From assembly GCA_020847855.1 (NCBI GenBank), contig JADLBH010000018.1, forward strand, positions 1-64,000: a stretch of DNA of 64,000 nt, in the 5' to 3' direction. Shown piece by piece: positions 8,523 through 16,440 of this stretch; position 1 is the first letter of the stretch; each line of letters begins with the position of its first letter. The notes under the pieces were generated by a model. It searched no databases and had not been told where the DNA came from. It saw only the letters and a program-made list of their open reading frames with translations. The DNA comes from Fimbriimonadaceae bacterium (lineage in GTDB: Bacteria > Armatimonadota > Fimbriimonadia > Fimbriimonadales > Fimbriimonadaceae). The translations under genes and the position numbers were made by a program.

Positions 8523-9202
8523 AGGAACCGGTACCGCTTCCAGTGGAGCCAAACGCGACCTGGGTAAAGGGCAACGTTGAGCAAGTCGCGATAGAGGTCC
8601 GCCACCGCTGGGCCCACCTCGTCGGTACGCCTCCGTTTCACCACCATGCTCAAGTCGTAACCGACGTAGAAGGTCCATATTGCGGAGATCACGGCCGCGC
8701 TGGCGAGCCAACCCCCTTCGCGATCCCTGCCCAAGAAGAGCAGGCCAACGAAGCTGGAGACGAACGAAAGGAACCCGAGACCGAGATAGCTGAACGCCTT
8801 ACCGCACAGCGAGACATAGACGAGAGTCGCCACGGACACCAGAGCGATACCCTCGAGAGGGATGCCCCCCGCCTGGATCGGCGCGACCATCCCGGCCAGG
8901 CCGTACAGTCCGATCACGAGCAAGGTCGGGGACAACATTTGCGCGAGGGCCGAGTTGCCGAAGACCCTTCGCTCCGCGCTCATCGCGACCAGAGAACCCA
9001 GAAAGATGCCAAGGCTCCAGGGCCACGCTGGGACGGACCCCCAGATCGCCATCCCCACCGTGGCGACGATCGTGAGGGCGTGCAGGGCTACGACCGACCT
9101 GACGAAACGGACTCGGGGCAGGTAGGGACCTTGGGCCGCGTGGTTTGGTACCTCGATGGGCTCCGGGAAGTAGGAAGGCGGATAGGTGCGAGTGGGTTCC
9201 AT
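8519..9202 (-). CDS. Multi-pass membrane protein, possibly Bax inhibitor-1-like
   Basis: A 227-residue protein with a short cytoplasmic N-terminus containing FPEPIEVP and about six hydrophobic segments between residues 37 and 187. The end, YRDLLNVALYPGRV preceded by a GYDLSMVVKRR segment, recalls the last helix region of the Bax inhibitor-1 (UPF0005) family, where an Asp near the C-terminus gates calcium leak. The resemblance is weak and seen by eye only. Its stop overlaps the start of the P-II gene, which suggests coupled translation and a joint function. The upstream tRNA-Pro gene ends 22 nt before the start, so the two may share a transcript. Confidence 0.6.
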   Translation of the reverse strand: MEPTRTYPPSYFPEPIEVPNHAAQGPYLPRVRFVRSVVALHALTIVATVGMAIWGSVPAWPWSLGIFLGSLVAMSAERRVFGNSALAQMLSPTLLVIGLYGLAGMVAPIQAGGIPLEGIALVSVATLVYVSLCGKAFSYLGLGFLSFVSSFVGLLFLGRDREGGWLASAAVISAIWTFYVGYDLSMVVKRRRTDEVGPAVADLYRDLLNVALYPGRVWLHWKRYRFL

Positions 9203-9223
9203 ACGACCCTGGTTTCCGGAGTT

Positions 9224-9300
9224 TGGTCGGGATGACTGGATTCGAACCAGCGACCTCTGCGTCCCGAACGCAGCGCTCTACCAAGCTGAGCCACATCCCG
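9224..9300 (-). tRNA. tRNA-Pro (anticodon CGG), CCA encoded
   Basis: Read on the minus strand: acceptor CGGGATG pairs with CATCCCG, the D-arm is GCTCAGCTTGGTAGAGC, and anticodon stem CTGCG/CGCAG encloses loop TTCGGGA (anticodon CGG, proline). The T-arm contains GGTTCGAATCC. A73 is followed by an encoded CCA; length is 77 nt. This is the second proline tRNA within 3 kb. Confidence 0.95.
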
Positions 9301-9322
9301 ACGGGCGTGCCAAAGTATACCG

Positions 9323-9634
9323 TCAGGCCGGGGGTTCGTCTCGTAGGGCCGAAGGCGCGCTCGAAGCGTAGAGCTTGATCCCACGATTCGCGATGGCAGA
9401 ACCGATCCCTGCCATGACGACCAGCATCAGGCTCTTGGCCACGAGTTGGAAGAGCGACTGGGCGACCTTCCCAAAGTCGAGCGCCTCACCGGTCTTCAGG
9501 TTCAAGGAGATCTCGGGCGGTTGGGTGAAGATCTGCGCGGCCAGCCAGAACGCCCATAAGACCAGCCCGATCCCGCCCAAGAAGGCCAGGATCCCGAGCA
9601 CGCTACCGGTCAGGCGCGGGCGTCTTCCGCTCAT
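9323..9634 (-). CDS. Small two-helix membrane protein of unknown function
   Basis: A 103-residue protein with two clear transmembrane segments (about residues 11-33 and 64-86) joined by a short loop containing QPPEISLNLKTGE. No family is recognised. It follows the MFS gene by 18 nt on the same strand and precedes tRNA-Pro by 22 nt, so it is probably co-transcribed with both. Confidence 0.65.
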   Translation of the reverse strand: MSGRRPRLTGSVLGILAFLGGIGLVLWAFWLAAQIFTQPPEISLNLKTGEALDFGKVAQSLFQLVAKSLMLVVMAGIGSAIANRGIKLYASSAPSALRDEPPA

Positions 9635-9652
9635 CGCCCACCGCCCGTTCCG

Positions 9653-10861
9653 TTAGGCAGACTCACCTTGGGCGATCATACCGCCGTCGGCCTCTTTGAA
9701 CCTGAAGGCCAGAGCCAAGGGCATGAGCATCAGGAAACCGGCCAGGGCATAGGGCAGCCAGGGCGCCACGTCAAAGAGCGAGTTGCCGATGACCGGGGCC
9801 AGCACCCTGGATAGCGCCCCCAAGGACTGGGTGACACCGAAGATGCCGCCCGCCATTCCCTTGGGAGCACTCCGCGAGATCAGGCTCGTCAAGCTTGGGC
9901 TCGAGATCCCGGATCCGCAGCCCAAGATCACCGAACCCAGCAGAAAGGGGATCCAGAACGGGACGAAGGGGATCACGGCCAGTGCGGGAGACTGGATCAT
10001 GTACCCGACTCGGAGAAGTCGAAGCTCGCCAAACCTCGCGACGAGCTTGCCGATCGCTCCTCCCTGCACGGCGGCCGCGACCAACCCGACGAAGACAAGG
10101 ATCGCCGCTCCAGGGATAGCGACCGAGGTGTGATCCAAGTTCAGGCGCATCATGAGAAGCCGGAAGAACGTGGACTCGAGGTTCGCGAAGGCAAAATTGG
10201 CGACGAAGAACAGCACGAGGAGGGTGCCCAGGCCAGGAGTGCGTAGGGCCCTCACCAACTTTCTTACTGGGCCGAGGCCCGCGGTCTCGGAGGATTCTGG
10301 CACCGGAGGGACGTCCGGCAAGAACATCGCGACGAATACGAAGTTCACCAACGCCATGAGCGACGATCCTGCCGCCAGGAGAACGGGCGACCCCCCGCCT
10401 GCCTTGACCAGGATCGCACCGATCATAGGGCCAAACATGAACCCGATCCCGAACGCCATGCCGAGCTTGCCCATGGCGGCGGCGCGTCGTGACGGCTCGG
10501 AGACATCGGAGACGTAGGCGTAGGCGATGCCGAGGTTGGCGCCCGCGATGCCTAAGAGGACCCGCGAGCCGATCATCCAAGCGAGGTTGTCGCTCAGCGC
10601 GTAGAGCGAGGCGGCAAGGACGGAGAACCCGGTCGTGATCAAGAGTGCCTTGCGCCGACCGACCCGATCGCTCCACCGTCCCAAGGGTGCGCCGAAGACC
10701 AGTTGGGCGATGCTATAGGCCGCGATGCTGATCCCGATCAGGGCGCCGGGATATCCCTTGGACTCCAGCCTGGGCTGGATGTCCGGAATCATGAGGGAGA
10801 ACGAGAGGAGGTCGAAGAGAACCGTAAGGAACGCTGCCGTCATCGGCCGCGGTTGTCGCAC
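9653..10861 (-). CDS. MFS transporter, TetA-like drug/H+ antiporter family
   Basis: A 402-residue protein with 12 predicted transmembrane helices. The MFS loop 2-3 motif is G-APLGRWSDRVGRRKALL, and GFMFGPMIGA in helix 5 matches the antiporter motif C. These mark the DHA1 drug:H+ antiporter group (TetA-like). The substrate cannot be read from the sequence. The GTG start is supported by a TAGACT box ending 6 nt upstream. Confidence 0.85.
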   Translation of the reverse strand: MRQPRPMTAAFLTVLFDLLSFSLMIPDIQPRLESKGYPGALIGISIAAYSIAQLVFGAPLGRWSDRVGRRKALLITTGFSVLAASLYALSDNLAWMIGSRVLLGIAGANLGIAYAYVSDVSEPSRRAAAMGKLGMAFGIGFMFGPMIGAILVKAGGGSPVLLAAGSSLMALVNFVFVAMFLPDVPPVPESSETAGLGPVRKLVRALRTPGLGTLLVLFFVANFAFANLESTFFRLLMMRLNLDHTSVAIPGAAILVFVGLVAAAVQGGAIGKLVARFGELRLLRVGYMIQSPALAVIPFVPFWIPFLLGSVILGCGSGISSPSLTSLISRSAPKGMAGGIFGVTQSLGALSRVLAPVIGNSLFDVAPWLPYALAGFLMLMPLALAFRFKEADGGMIAQGESA

Positions 10862-10867
10862 GGTGCT

Positions 10868-10873
10868 AGTCTA
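10868..10873 (-). promoter_or_regulatory. -10 box of the MFS gene
   Basis: TAGACT on the minus strand with a 6-nt gap to the GTG at 10861; near-leaderless. Confidence 0.55.
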
Positions 10874-10889
10874 CGCGAGGAAGAAGGAA

Positions 10890-11324
10890 CAGGGAGCGGA
10901 CGGAGCCCCACACCTGTGTGAGGTCCCGTCCACGACCCGAGCTCTGGCTAGTCACGTTTCGAGCGGGTCCCGTGGTGAGCAGGGCCGCTGCCGGTGGTTC
11001 CAGAGTCGAAGAAGGCAACGCCCTGAAAGCGGGTGCGCCGCGCGAAGATCGCGATCAACGCGGTTCCCAAGGGCTTCCTTCTGAGGACAGGCGAGACGCA
11101 ACGGTGCATGGCCTTTCGACCGTAGTCCGCTCGTCCAGTTCGCTGTCCACTCAAGTCAAACTCCCGCTCCAGGCTCTCGCCTGGTCCTTGCATTGGCCTA
11201 CGAGGTTAGCTGCCGGGTTGGGGCCAAGAACCACCCCCCGCCCTTTCGAGCGGTTCACCCCGATGTTGGTTCCCCCGCCACCGGCGTACCGGTGTTAGGC
11301 CACGGGTCGAACCCGAAGGTTCGT
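10890..11324 (-). ncRNA. Candidate structured non-coding RNA of about 435 nt
   Basis: No convincing protein gene lies in 10862-11393. On the minus strand a perfect TATAAT (11336-11331) sits 7 nt before a 6-bp stem closed by a UUCG loop (11323-11308). Further perfect stems follow: GAACC/GGUUC enclosing a GAAA-capped hairpin (11256-11228), UUGGCC/GGCCAA (11227-11193), CCAGGC-GAGA-GCCUGG (11184-11169), GGACAG/CUGUCC (11148-11085) with nested stems, AGAAGG/CCUUCU with two nested stems, and a final GGACGG/CCGUCC hairpin (about 10931-10898) followed by a pyrimidine-rich tail. GNRA and UUCG loops are hallmarks of folded RNA. It lacks the conserved RNase P, tmRNA and SRP motifs that I know, so its class is unknown. 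Ends are estimates. Confidence 0.5.
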
Positions 11325-11330
11325 AAAACC

Positions 11331-11336
11331 ATTATA
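11331..11336 (-). promoter_or_regulatory. Consensus -10 box of the candidate ncRNA
   Basis: Perfect TATAAT on the minus strand. No consensus -35 is visible at 17 nt. No start codon follows at 6-7 nt; a UUCG-capped hairpin does. Confidence 0.55.
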
Positions 11337-11381
11337 CGCTCGGGCCGTCGAAGATTGCACCCAAACTCGCGAGATTCCTTG

Positions 11382-11387
11382 CACAAT
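11382..11387 (+). promoter_or_regulatory. -10 box of the sugar transporter operon
   Basis: CACAAT ending 6 nt before the ATG at 11394, in the same spacing as other promoters in this window. Confidence 0.4.
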
Positions 11388-11393
11388 GGGGCG

Positions 11394-13826
11394 ATGAGGG
11401 CTGGAACGTGGGTCGCTTGTACCACCGCCCTCGTGATTCTCGGCTTCGGCTCGGCCTGCACGCCCGCTTCCCATAAGACCACGGTCGTCGTCTGGGGGAT
11501 GGCCCTCACTCCAGCGGACAAGGGCACAATTGACGCGATCCGAGCCTTCGAGCACGCAAACCCCGATGTGGAGGTCCGCATGCTAGGCCTTTCCGCCGGG
11601 AGGAACAACCCCCAGAAGCTCGCGACGGCGGTGGCGGCGGGCGTCCCGCCGGACGTGGTGTACCAGGATCGGTTTGCTCTGGCGGACTGGGCTTCGCGGG
11701 GCGCGTTCGAGTCCCTTTCGCCCTTGATCGAGCGCGATCGGGCTCGAGATCCGCTCTGCCCGACCCCGGAGCAGTACTATCCGGCGACGTGGCGAGAGTC
11801 CCAGTACGGGGGGGACGTTTACGGCATTCCCTGGATGGCGGACAACCGGGCTCTCTACTGGAACCGGACCGTGTTTCGTGAAGAGGCGTCTGGGCTCCGT
11901 GCAGCGGGGCTCGATCCAGAAAGGCCCCCGCGAACCTGGTCCGAGCTCTTGGCCTATAGCAAGGTGCTCACCAAGTTCGCACCGGGCGGCACCTTGGCTC
12001 GGGCGGGGTTCATCCCAAACTTCGGGAACACCTACCTCTACCTCTACGCGTTCCAGAACAACGCCGAGTTCATGAGTCCGGACGGGACTCGCTGCACACT
12101 CGGGTCGCCCGAGGCCGTCGAGTCGCTCGACTTCATGCGGCAGGGCTATAGGATCGTCGGAGGGATTGACGAGGCGAACCGGTTCCAGGCGACCTTTCGA
12201 GGGGAAGGCGAGAGCGCTTTCTTCGTTGGCCAGGTCGCCATGGTCGTGGACGGGGACTGGACCATCCCAGGGATCGCTCGGTTCGCACCCCGGCTCGACT
12301 TCGGAACGGCACCCGCACCCGTCCCGGACGATCGCTTCTACCACCGGGGCCGGTTTCGCAACGAGCGCGACCGTTTCGTGACCTGGACGGGAGGGTTCGC
12401 CTGGTGCATCCCACGGGGTGCGAGAAACCGTGAGGCCGCTTGGCGGTTCATCAAGTTCGTCACGAGCGGACACGGCAGGGAGATCCGGCTCGAAAAGCAA
12501 GCCGAGCTGAACGCCGCCCGTGGGGTACCCACCTTGCCGAGCATCTCGGCGCACATCGCGACCAACCGGCTCGCCCTCGAGCGGTATGTCCCTGCGGAGG
12601 GCAACCTCGGGGACGCGGTCCGGACGCACGTGAGCCTGATGAGCGTGGCCCGGACGCGGCCCGTGACCTATGCGGGCCAACTGCTCTGGGACGAGCAAGT
12701 GAGGGCCACCGAGGAGGCGATCCGCGGTGGGGTCACTCCGCAGGAGGCGCTCGATGCGGCCCAAGCTAGGGTCCAACGCCGTCTGAACGAGTTCCGCGAC
12801 CAGTCCAAGTTTCCGCTCGTGGACCTCCGTCTACCCCTCGCCCTGGGCGGGTTGGGACTGGCGATGGGGGTGGCCTTGGTATGGGGCTGGGTTCGGCGCC
12901 AAGGGTTGGGCAAGCTCTCGGGCCACGAGGCGAGGTGGGGGTGGCTCATGGTCGCTCCTTGGCTTCTTGGCTTTGTCGCGTTCACGGCTGGGCCGATGCT
13001 TGCGTCGCTCGGCCTCTCGTTTTGCCAGTACGACGTTCTCAACCCGCCTCGGTGGGTTGGGTTTGCGAACTTCGCCGAGGTTCTCACCCAGGACAACGCC
13101 CTATTGCTCAAGGCATTCGCGAACGTGGCATACCTAGGAGGGATCGGCGTGCCGCTCGGCCTGGTCACGGGCCTTGGGCTTGCGCTGCTGCTCAACGCAG
13201 GGGTCAAGGGCGAAGGCACGTACCGCTCGCTCTTCTACTTGCCGAGCATCGTTCCCGCCGTCGCGAGCGCTGTGCTGTGGATGTGGGTCTTGAACCCTGA
13301 CCCGAGGCGCGGGCTGGCGAACGGGCTCTGGGTGGACACGATTGGCGCGTGGTTCTCGATTCCGCCGCCCGGATGGCTCGTGGTCGAGGCCTGGGCAAAG
13401 CCATCCTTGATCGCGATGGGGGTCTGGGGGGCCGGGACGGGGATCATCGTCTGGCTCGCCGCCCTGAAAGGGGTTCCGCGGGAGCTATACCAGTCCTCGA
13501 GCTTGGACGGTGCCGGACCCTGGGCCACCTTTTGGAACATCACCCTTCCGATGATCAGCCCTCTCGTCTTCTTCAGTTCGGTCACCGGCCTGATCGGTAC
13601 GTTGCAACTTTTCGACAGTGTGTACGTCGTGACCGAAGGGTTGAGCACAGGGCCTAACGACAGCCTCGCGGTTCCCGTGTACCTGCTCTTCCGCGAAGCG
13701 TTCCACTACTTCAGGATCGGGCCCGCGAGCGCCATGGCGTGGATCGTGTTCCTGGCCGCACTGTTGTTGACAGGAGCCCAGTTCCTCATCGGTCGGCCTT
13801 GGGTCGAGTTCGAGGTGGACTCGTGA
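11394..13826 (+). CDS. Fused ABC sugar-binding protein and MalF-type permease
   Basis: An 810-residue protein. Residues 1 to about 440 are an extracellular solute-binding protein of the UgpB/MalE type: signal or lipoprotein-like start ending GFGSACTP, then TTVVVWGMAL and the hinge-region GDVYGIPWMADNRALYWN. A transmembrane helix at about 480-500 is followed by a MalF/UgpA-type permease (about 515-810) with six helices and a modified EAA loop (residues near LYQSSSLDGAGPW). Binding protein and permease are normally separate; here the receptor is tethered to the pore. The ATG chosen fits a -10 box 6 nt upstream; a longer frame open from 11193 has no support. The second permease starts in the last codons (GTGA overlap). 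No ATPase gene is nearby. Confidence 0.88.
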   Translation: MRAGTWVACTTALVILGFGSACTPASHKTTVVVWGMALTPADKGTIDAIRAFEHANPDVEVRMLGLSAGRNNPQKLATAVAAGVPPDVVYQDRFALADWASRGAFESLSPLIERDRARDPLCPTPEQYYPATWRESQYGGDVYGIPWMADNRALYWNRTVFREEASGLRAAGLDPERPPRTWSELLAYSKVLTKFAPGGTLARAGFIPNFGNTYLYLYAFQNNAEFMSPDGTRCTLGSPEAVESLDFMRQGYRIVGGIDEANRFQATFRGEGESAFFVGQVAMVVDGDWTIPGIARFAPRLDFGTAPAPVPDDRFYHRGRFRNERDRFVTWTGGFAWCIPRGARNREAAWRFIKFVTSGHGREIRLEKQAELNAARGVPTLPSISAHIATNRLALERYVPAEGNLGDAVRTHVSLMSVARTRPVTYAGQLLWDEQVRATEEAIRGGVTPQEALDAAQARVQRRLNEFRDQSKFPLVDLRLPLALGGLGLAMGVALVWGWVRRQGLGKLSGHEARWGWLMVAPWLLGFVAFTAGPMLASLGLSFCQYDVLNPPRWVGFANFAEVLTQDNALLLKAFANVAYLGGIGVPLGLVTGLGLALLLNAGVKGEGTYRSLFYLPSIVPAVASAVLWMWVLNPDPRRGLANGLWVDTIGAWFSIPPPGWLVVEAWAKPSLIAMGVWGAGTGIIVWLAALKGVPRELYQSSSLDGAGPWATFWNITLPMISPLVFFSSVTGLIGTLQLFDSVYVVTEGLSTGPNDSLAVPVYLLFREAFHYFRIGPASAMAWIVFLAALLLTGAQFLIGRPWVEFEVDS

Positions 13827-15487
13827 TCGCGGCCTTGCTCCAAGGAGCTGGAATCATCGCCTTGTTCGCGAGCATCGCCGCGGCGCACCGGCGACGTTGG
13901 CCCCAGTTCTGGGTCACCTTGGTCTGCGGCGGCCTGCTGGTCTGGATCCCGGCCACGACGGCCAGCCACGGCTCAGCAACGGGATGGTCCTTGTCGTTGG
14001 TTGTCCCGGTCCTTCCTTTCCCAGCCCTCGTGCTTTCTGTTTGCATCGCAGGGCTCTTAGGCTCGGTTCGGTCCCTCTGGGCGAGAAGCCTCGGGCCCGA
14101 CCTGACCCTTCGGCGCAAGACCGTCGGCATGTGGGCACTTGCCGTCGTGGTTTGCGCGATCTGGTGGAGAGCGACCGGTGAAGAGGTCAAGATCCTGCAC
14201 GGACGGATCGAGTTTGGGCCGCGCCAGGTCGGGTTGGCGGCGATTACGTACGGAGCGGTACTTGCCCTTATCGTTTGGGTCTCGCTTGCGGCCTGGCGCG
14301 GAACCTTGTTGCGCGGTGTGGCACTTCACACTGCGCTCGTGCTGGGGAGCGCGGTGTTCTGCCTTCCGCTCTATTGGCTCGTGCTCACCAGTCTGCGGGA
14401 CAACACCCTGAACACGGCGGCCGACAGCTTGGTCTTCGCCCCCAAGGTCGCCGTGACGCACCCTTACCGTGATCCTGAGCAGCCGCTCGTCAGGGCGCGG
14501 TTCAACGGGGAGCCCGTCCTTGCCCGAGTCGTGCGGCCGCTGGGTGACCGGTTCGAGCTTGAGGTCGAGCGACCGTACCGTCTCCGCGGGTTCCTGTTCG
14601 AGGAGGATCGGGCTCGGACCCAGGAAGTAAGCCGAGACGGAGAGGTCGTCCGGCTCGCTGACGGTCGCGAAGGCTACGTTCGAAAGTCCCTGGCGAAGGG
14701 CAATGTTCAGGTCGTGGTCTTGCGTCCGTCCGAAGCCGCGGGGCAGGCCCTGATTGTTGCCCGGGACGAGACGACACCCGTTTACCGCTTCGGATTCCGA
14801 TGGGCTAATTTTGGGGAGACCTTGGAGTGGCTCCCCGCTGAAACCCTGAACGGTTTGACGTACCTCGTCAACTCGGTCTGGTTGGCGGTCATGAACGTGG
14901 TTGGGACCCTGGTCAGTTGCTCGATGGCGGGCTTCGCCTTCAGCCGTATGCGTTTTCCTGGCAAGAACGGCCTGTTCTGGCTGCTGCTTGCCAGCATGAT
15001 GCTGCCTGTCGCCGTCACGATGGTCCCCAAGTTCCTGCTCTGGCGGGCATTGGGAGCGGTGGACACCCTAGTGCCCTTGTGGTTGCCCAGCTTCTTCGCG
15101 AGCGCGTTCTATGTCTTTCTGTTGCGGCAGTTCTATAAGACCTTGCCCAAGGAGCTTGAGGATGCGGCCCGGATTGACGGTTGCGGCTATTGGCGGATCT
15201 GTTGGCAGGTGATGACCCCGCAGGTAAAGCCTGCCCTCATCGTCATCGGTTTGTGGACGTTCTTTGGCGCATGGAACGACTTCATGGGCCCGCTTACCTA
15301 CCTTTCCACTCCAGAGAGGATGCCCGTTGCTTACGCAGTCCAGTTGTTCCGTTCGGACCGTGGGGGTGAGATCGGCTTGATGATGGCCTTCGCGGCGATG
15401 GCGACGCTGCCGCTGCTCATCATTTTCCTCTTTGCCCAGCGAAAGCTGGTCGAGGGAGTTCAGCTCAGCGGGCTCGGCGGACGCTGA
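13823..15487 (+). CDS. MalG-type ABC sugar permease with large N-terminal extension and insert
   Basis: A 554-residue inner-membrane permease, about twice the family length (usually about 280). The C-terminal part (residue 345 onward) is a normal MalG/UgpE domain with the EAA loop LPKELEDAARIDGCGYWRI that contacts the ATPase. Before it are about five extra hydrophobic helices (1-175), a helix like permease TM1 (near CLPLYWLVLTSLRDN), and a hydrophilic insert of about 120 residues with many charged beta strands, probably periplasmic. The GTG start overlaps the stop of the fused gene. The end overlaps the convergent PEP-CTERM gene by 23 nt. It should form a heterodimer with the permease half of the fusion. 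Confidence 0.85.
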   Translation: MIAALLQGAGIIALFASIAAAHRRRWPQFWVTLVCGGLLVWIPATTASHGSATGWSLSLVVPVLPFPALVLSVCIAGLLGSVRSLWARSLGPDLTLRRKTVGMWALAVVVCAIWWRATGEEVKILHGRIEFGPRQVGLAAITYGAVLALIVWVSLAAWRGTLLRGVALHTALVLGSAVFCLPLYWLVLTSLRDNTLNTAADSLVFAPKVAVTHPYRDPEQPLVRARFNGEPVLARVVRPLGDRFELEVERPYRLRGFLFEEDRARTQEVSRDGEVVRLADGREGYVRKSLAKGNVQVVVLRPSEAAGQALIVARDETTPVYRFGFRWANFGETLEWLPAETLNGLTYLVNSVWLAVMNVVGTLVSCSMAGFAFSRMRFPGKNGLFWLLLASMMLPVAVTMVPKFLLWRALGAVDTLVPLWLPSFFASAFYVFLLRQFYKTLPKELEDAARIDGCGYWRICWQVMTPQVKPALIVIGLWTFFGAWNDFMGPLTYLSTPERMPVAYAVQLFRSDRGGEIGLMMAFAAMATLPLLIIFLFAQRKLVEGVQLSGLGGR

Positions 15488-16148
15488 CGAAACGGCGAGT
15501 CCACAGACCAACGAGCCCGAAGGTTGCTAGCAAGGTGCTGGGCTCGGGCACCGGGTCGGGGACGGGGTCGTCCGGGCTCCCGAGGGCGATCACCCCGACC
15601 GCGGCGAGGGGCAGGAGAGACGTCGGAGTCAGGTCTGAGCTGCGGCCGAGGAGAGTTACTCGAACGAGGCTGCCATCGAACGGCCCGGAAAGTTGGAACG
15701 GGGACGCTTGCCCTGTGAGGTAACGGGTACCGCTCGCCCCCGCTTCCAGTGGGACAGGCTCGCCGTCCAGCGTAATGGGGCGGTCGTTCCCTCGGTCCTC
15801 CAGCCAGACCGCGGTCGGCATTCGACCCACGAAGGGTCCGAGCTGATCGAATTGGGCGAACTGGATGACCCGGCCCCGACCGTCCAGCAACGTCCACTCC
15901 GAGACTCCGTTCGGGTTGTAGCGCAGCCTCCAGCGGGTAGCTCGGCCCTTGATCGCGAGTTCTCCTCGGCGTGCCACCTCGCCGCGCGAGAACTCATACC
16001 ATCGAGTCGTTGATCCTTCGGCCTCCACCTGGAAGGCAGGCTTGACAACGATGCCGGGGTAAGGGGGCATCGAGCTCAGGCCGATCGAGCCCGAGGCGTG
16101 GCATGCGACGGTAGCCAAGATCGCGGCCAGAGTTGCGGGACTTCGCAT
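15465..16148 (-). CDS. PEP-CTERM sorting-signal exported protein
   Basis: A 227-residue secreted protein: signal peptide at 1 to about 20, a beta-rich domain with no recognised family, a short DPVPDPVPEPS linker, and a C-terminal PEP motif, hydrophobic helix (LLATFGLVGLW) and Arg-rich tail (RRFVSVRRAR). This tripartite end is the substrate signal for exosortase (family knowledge). No exosortase lies in this window. Its 3' end overlaps the permease gene on the other strand. Confidence 0.8.
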   Translation of the reverse strand: MRSPATLAAILATVACHASGSIGLSSMPPYPGIVVKPAFQVEAEGSTTRWYEFSRGEVARRGELAIKGRATRWRLRYNPNGVSEWTLLDGRGRVIQFAQFDQLGPFVGRMPTAVWLEDRGNDRPITLDGEPVPLEAGASGTRYLTGQASPFQLSGPFDGSLVRVTLLGRSSDLTPTSLLPLAAVGVIALGSPDDPVPDPVPEPSTLLATFGLVGLWTRRFVSVRRAR

Positions 16149-16272
16149 CGTGCTGTGCGGAAGACACCCTCGCGATCAGCTGGTTCTGGACTGGGGAGCT
16201 GCCCGCAAAGGCTCTCCCTTCCTCAACCTCAAGGATCGGAGGGCGCGAGTTGCCAGCATTATTTCCAGGACA

Positions 16273-16422
16273 ATGGATAGGACTAAAGTCCTGCAAGAGT
16301 TCCTTCAGGGACTTCGGTATCGAACCATCGCGACCAAGTACGAATTCAACGGTTCGCAGAGAACGAGGACGTGGGTCCGTCATAATGGGTACGTCCTTCG
16401 GTCACCCTTTGGGGAGCCGTAG
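16273..16422 (+). CDS. Possible 49-residue HTH protein (or transposase remnant)
   Basis: A short ATG frame whose middle, FLQGLRYRTIATKYEF, followed by a RTWVRHNGY segment, resembles the helix-turn-helix of transposase-type or resolvase-type DNA-binding proteins (pattern G-xYR-IA-KY-WV-YG). It ends 18 nt before the TTG of the LuxR-HTH/PAS gene and on the same strand. No Shine-Dalgarno is obvious. It could be a true small regulator, the remnant of a mobile element, or chance coding. Confidence 0.35.
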   Translation: MDRTKVLQEFLQGLRYRTIATKYEFNGSQRTRTWVRHNGYVLRSPFGEP

Positions 16423-16440
16423 AACATTAGGGGGGAAACA

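Noticed and set aside
9771-10676. 301-residue frame on the same strand as the MFS gene
   Set aside because: A frame-shifted shadow of the MFS gene: Arg/Gly-rich with no hydrophobic helices.
10918-11298. Plus-strand 126-residue and minus-strand 81-residue frames in the same gap
   Set aside because: No ribosome site, no family, and composition is explained by GC-rich hairpins.
10890-11324. RNase P RNA, tmRNA or SRP RNA as identity of the structured region
   Set aside because: The conserved GAGGAAAGUCC block of RNase P, the tRNA-like ends and ALAA tag of tmRNA, and the GGAAGGAAGCAG core of SRP RNA were not found on either strand.
11193-11393. Upstream extension of the sugar-transporter fusion
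   Set aside because: The extra 67 residues look random, while ATG 11394 begins a signal peptide and has a -10 box at the usual distance.
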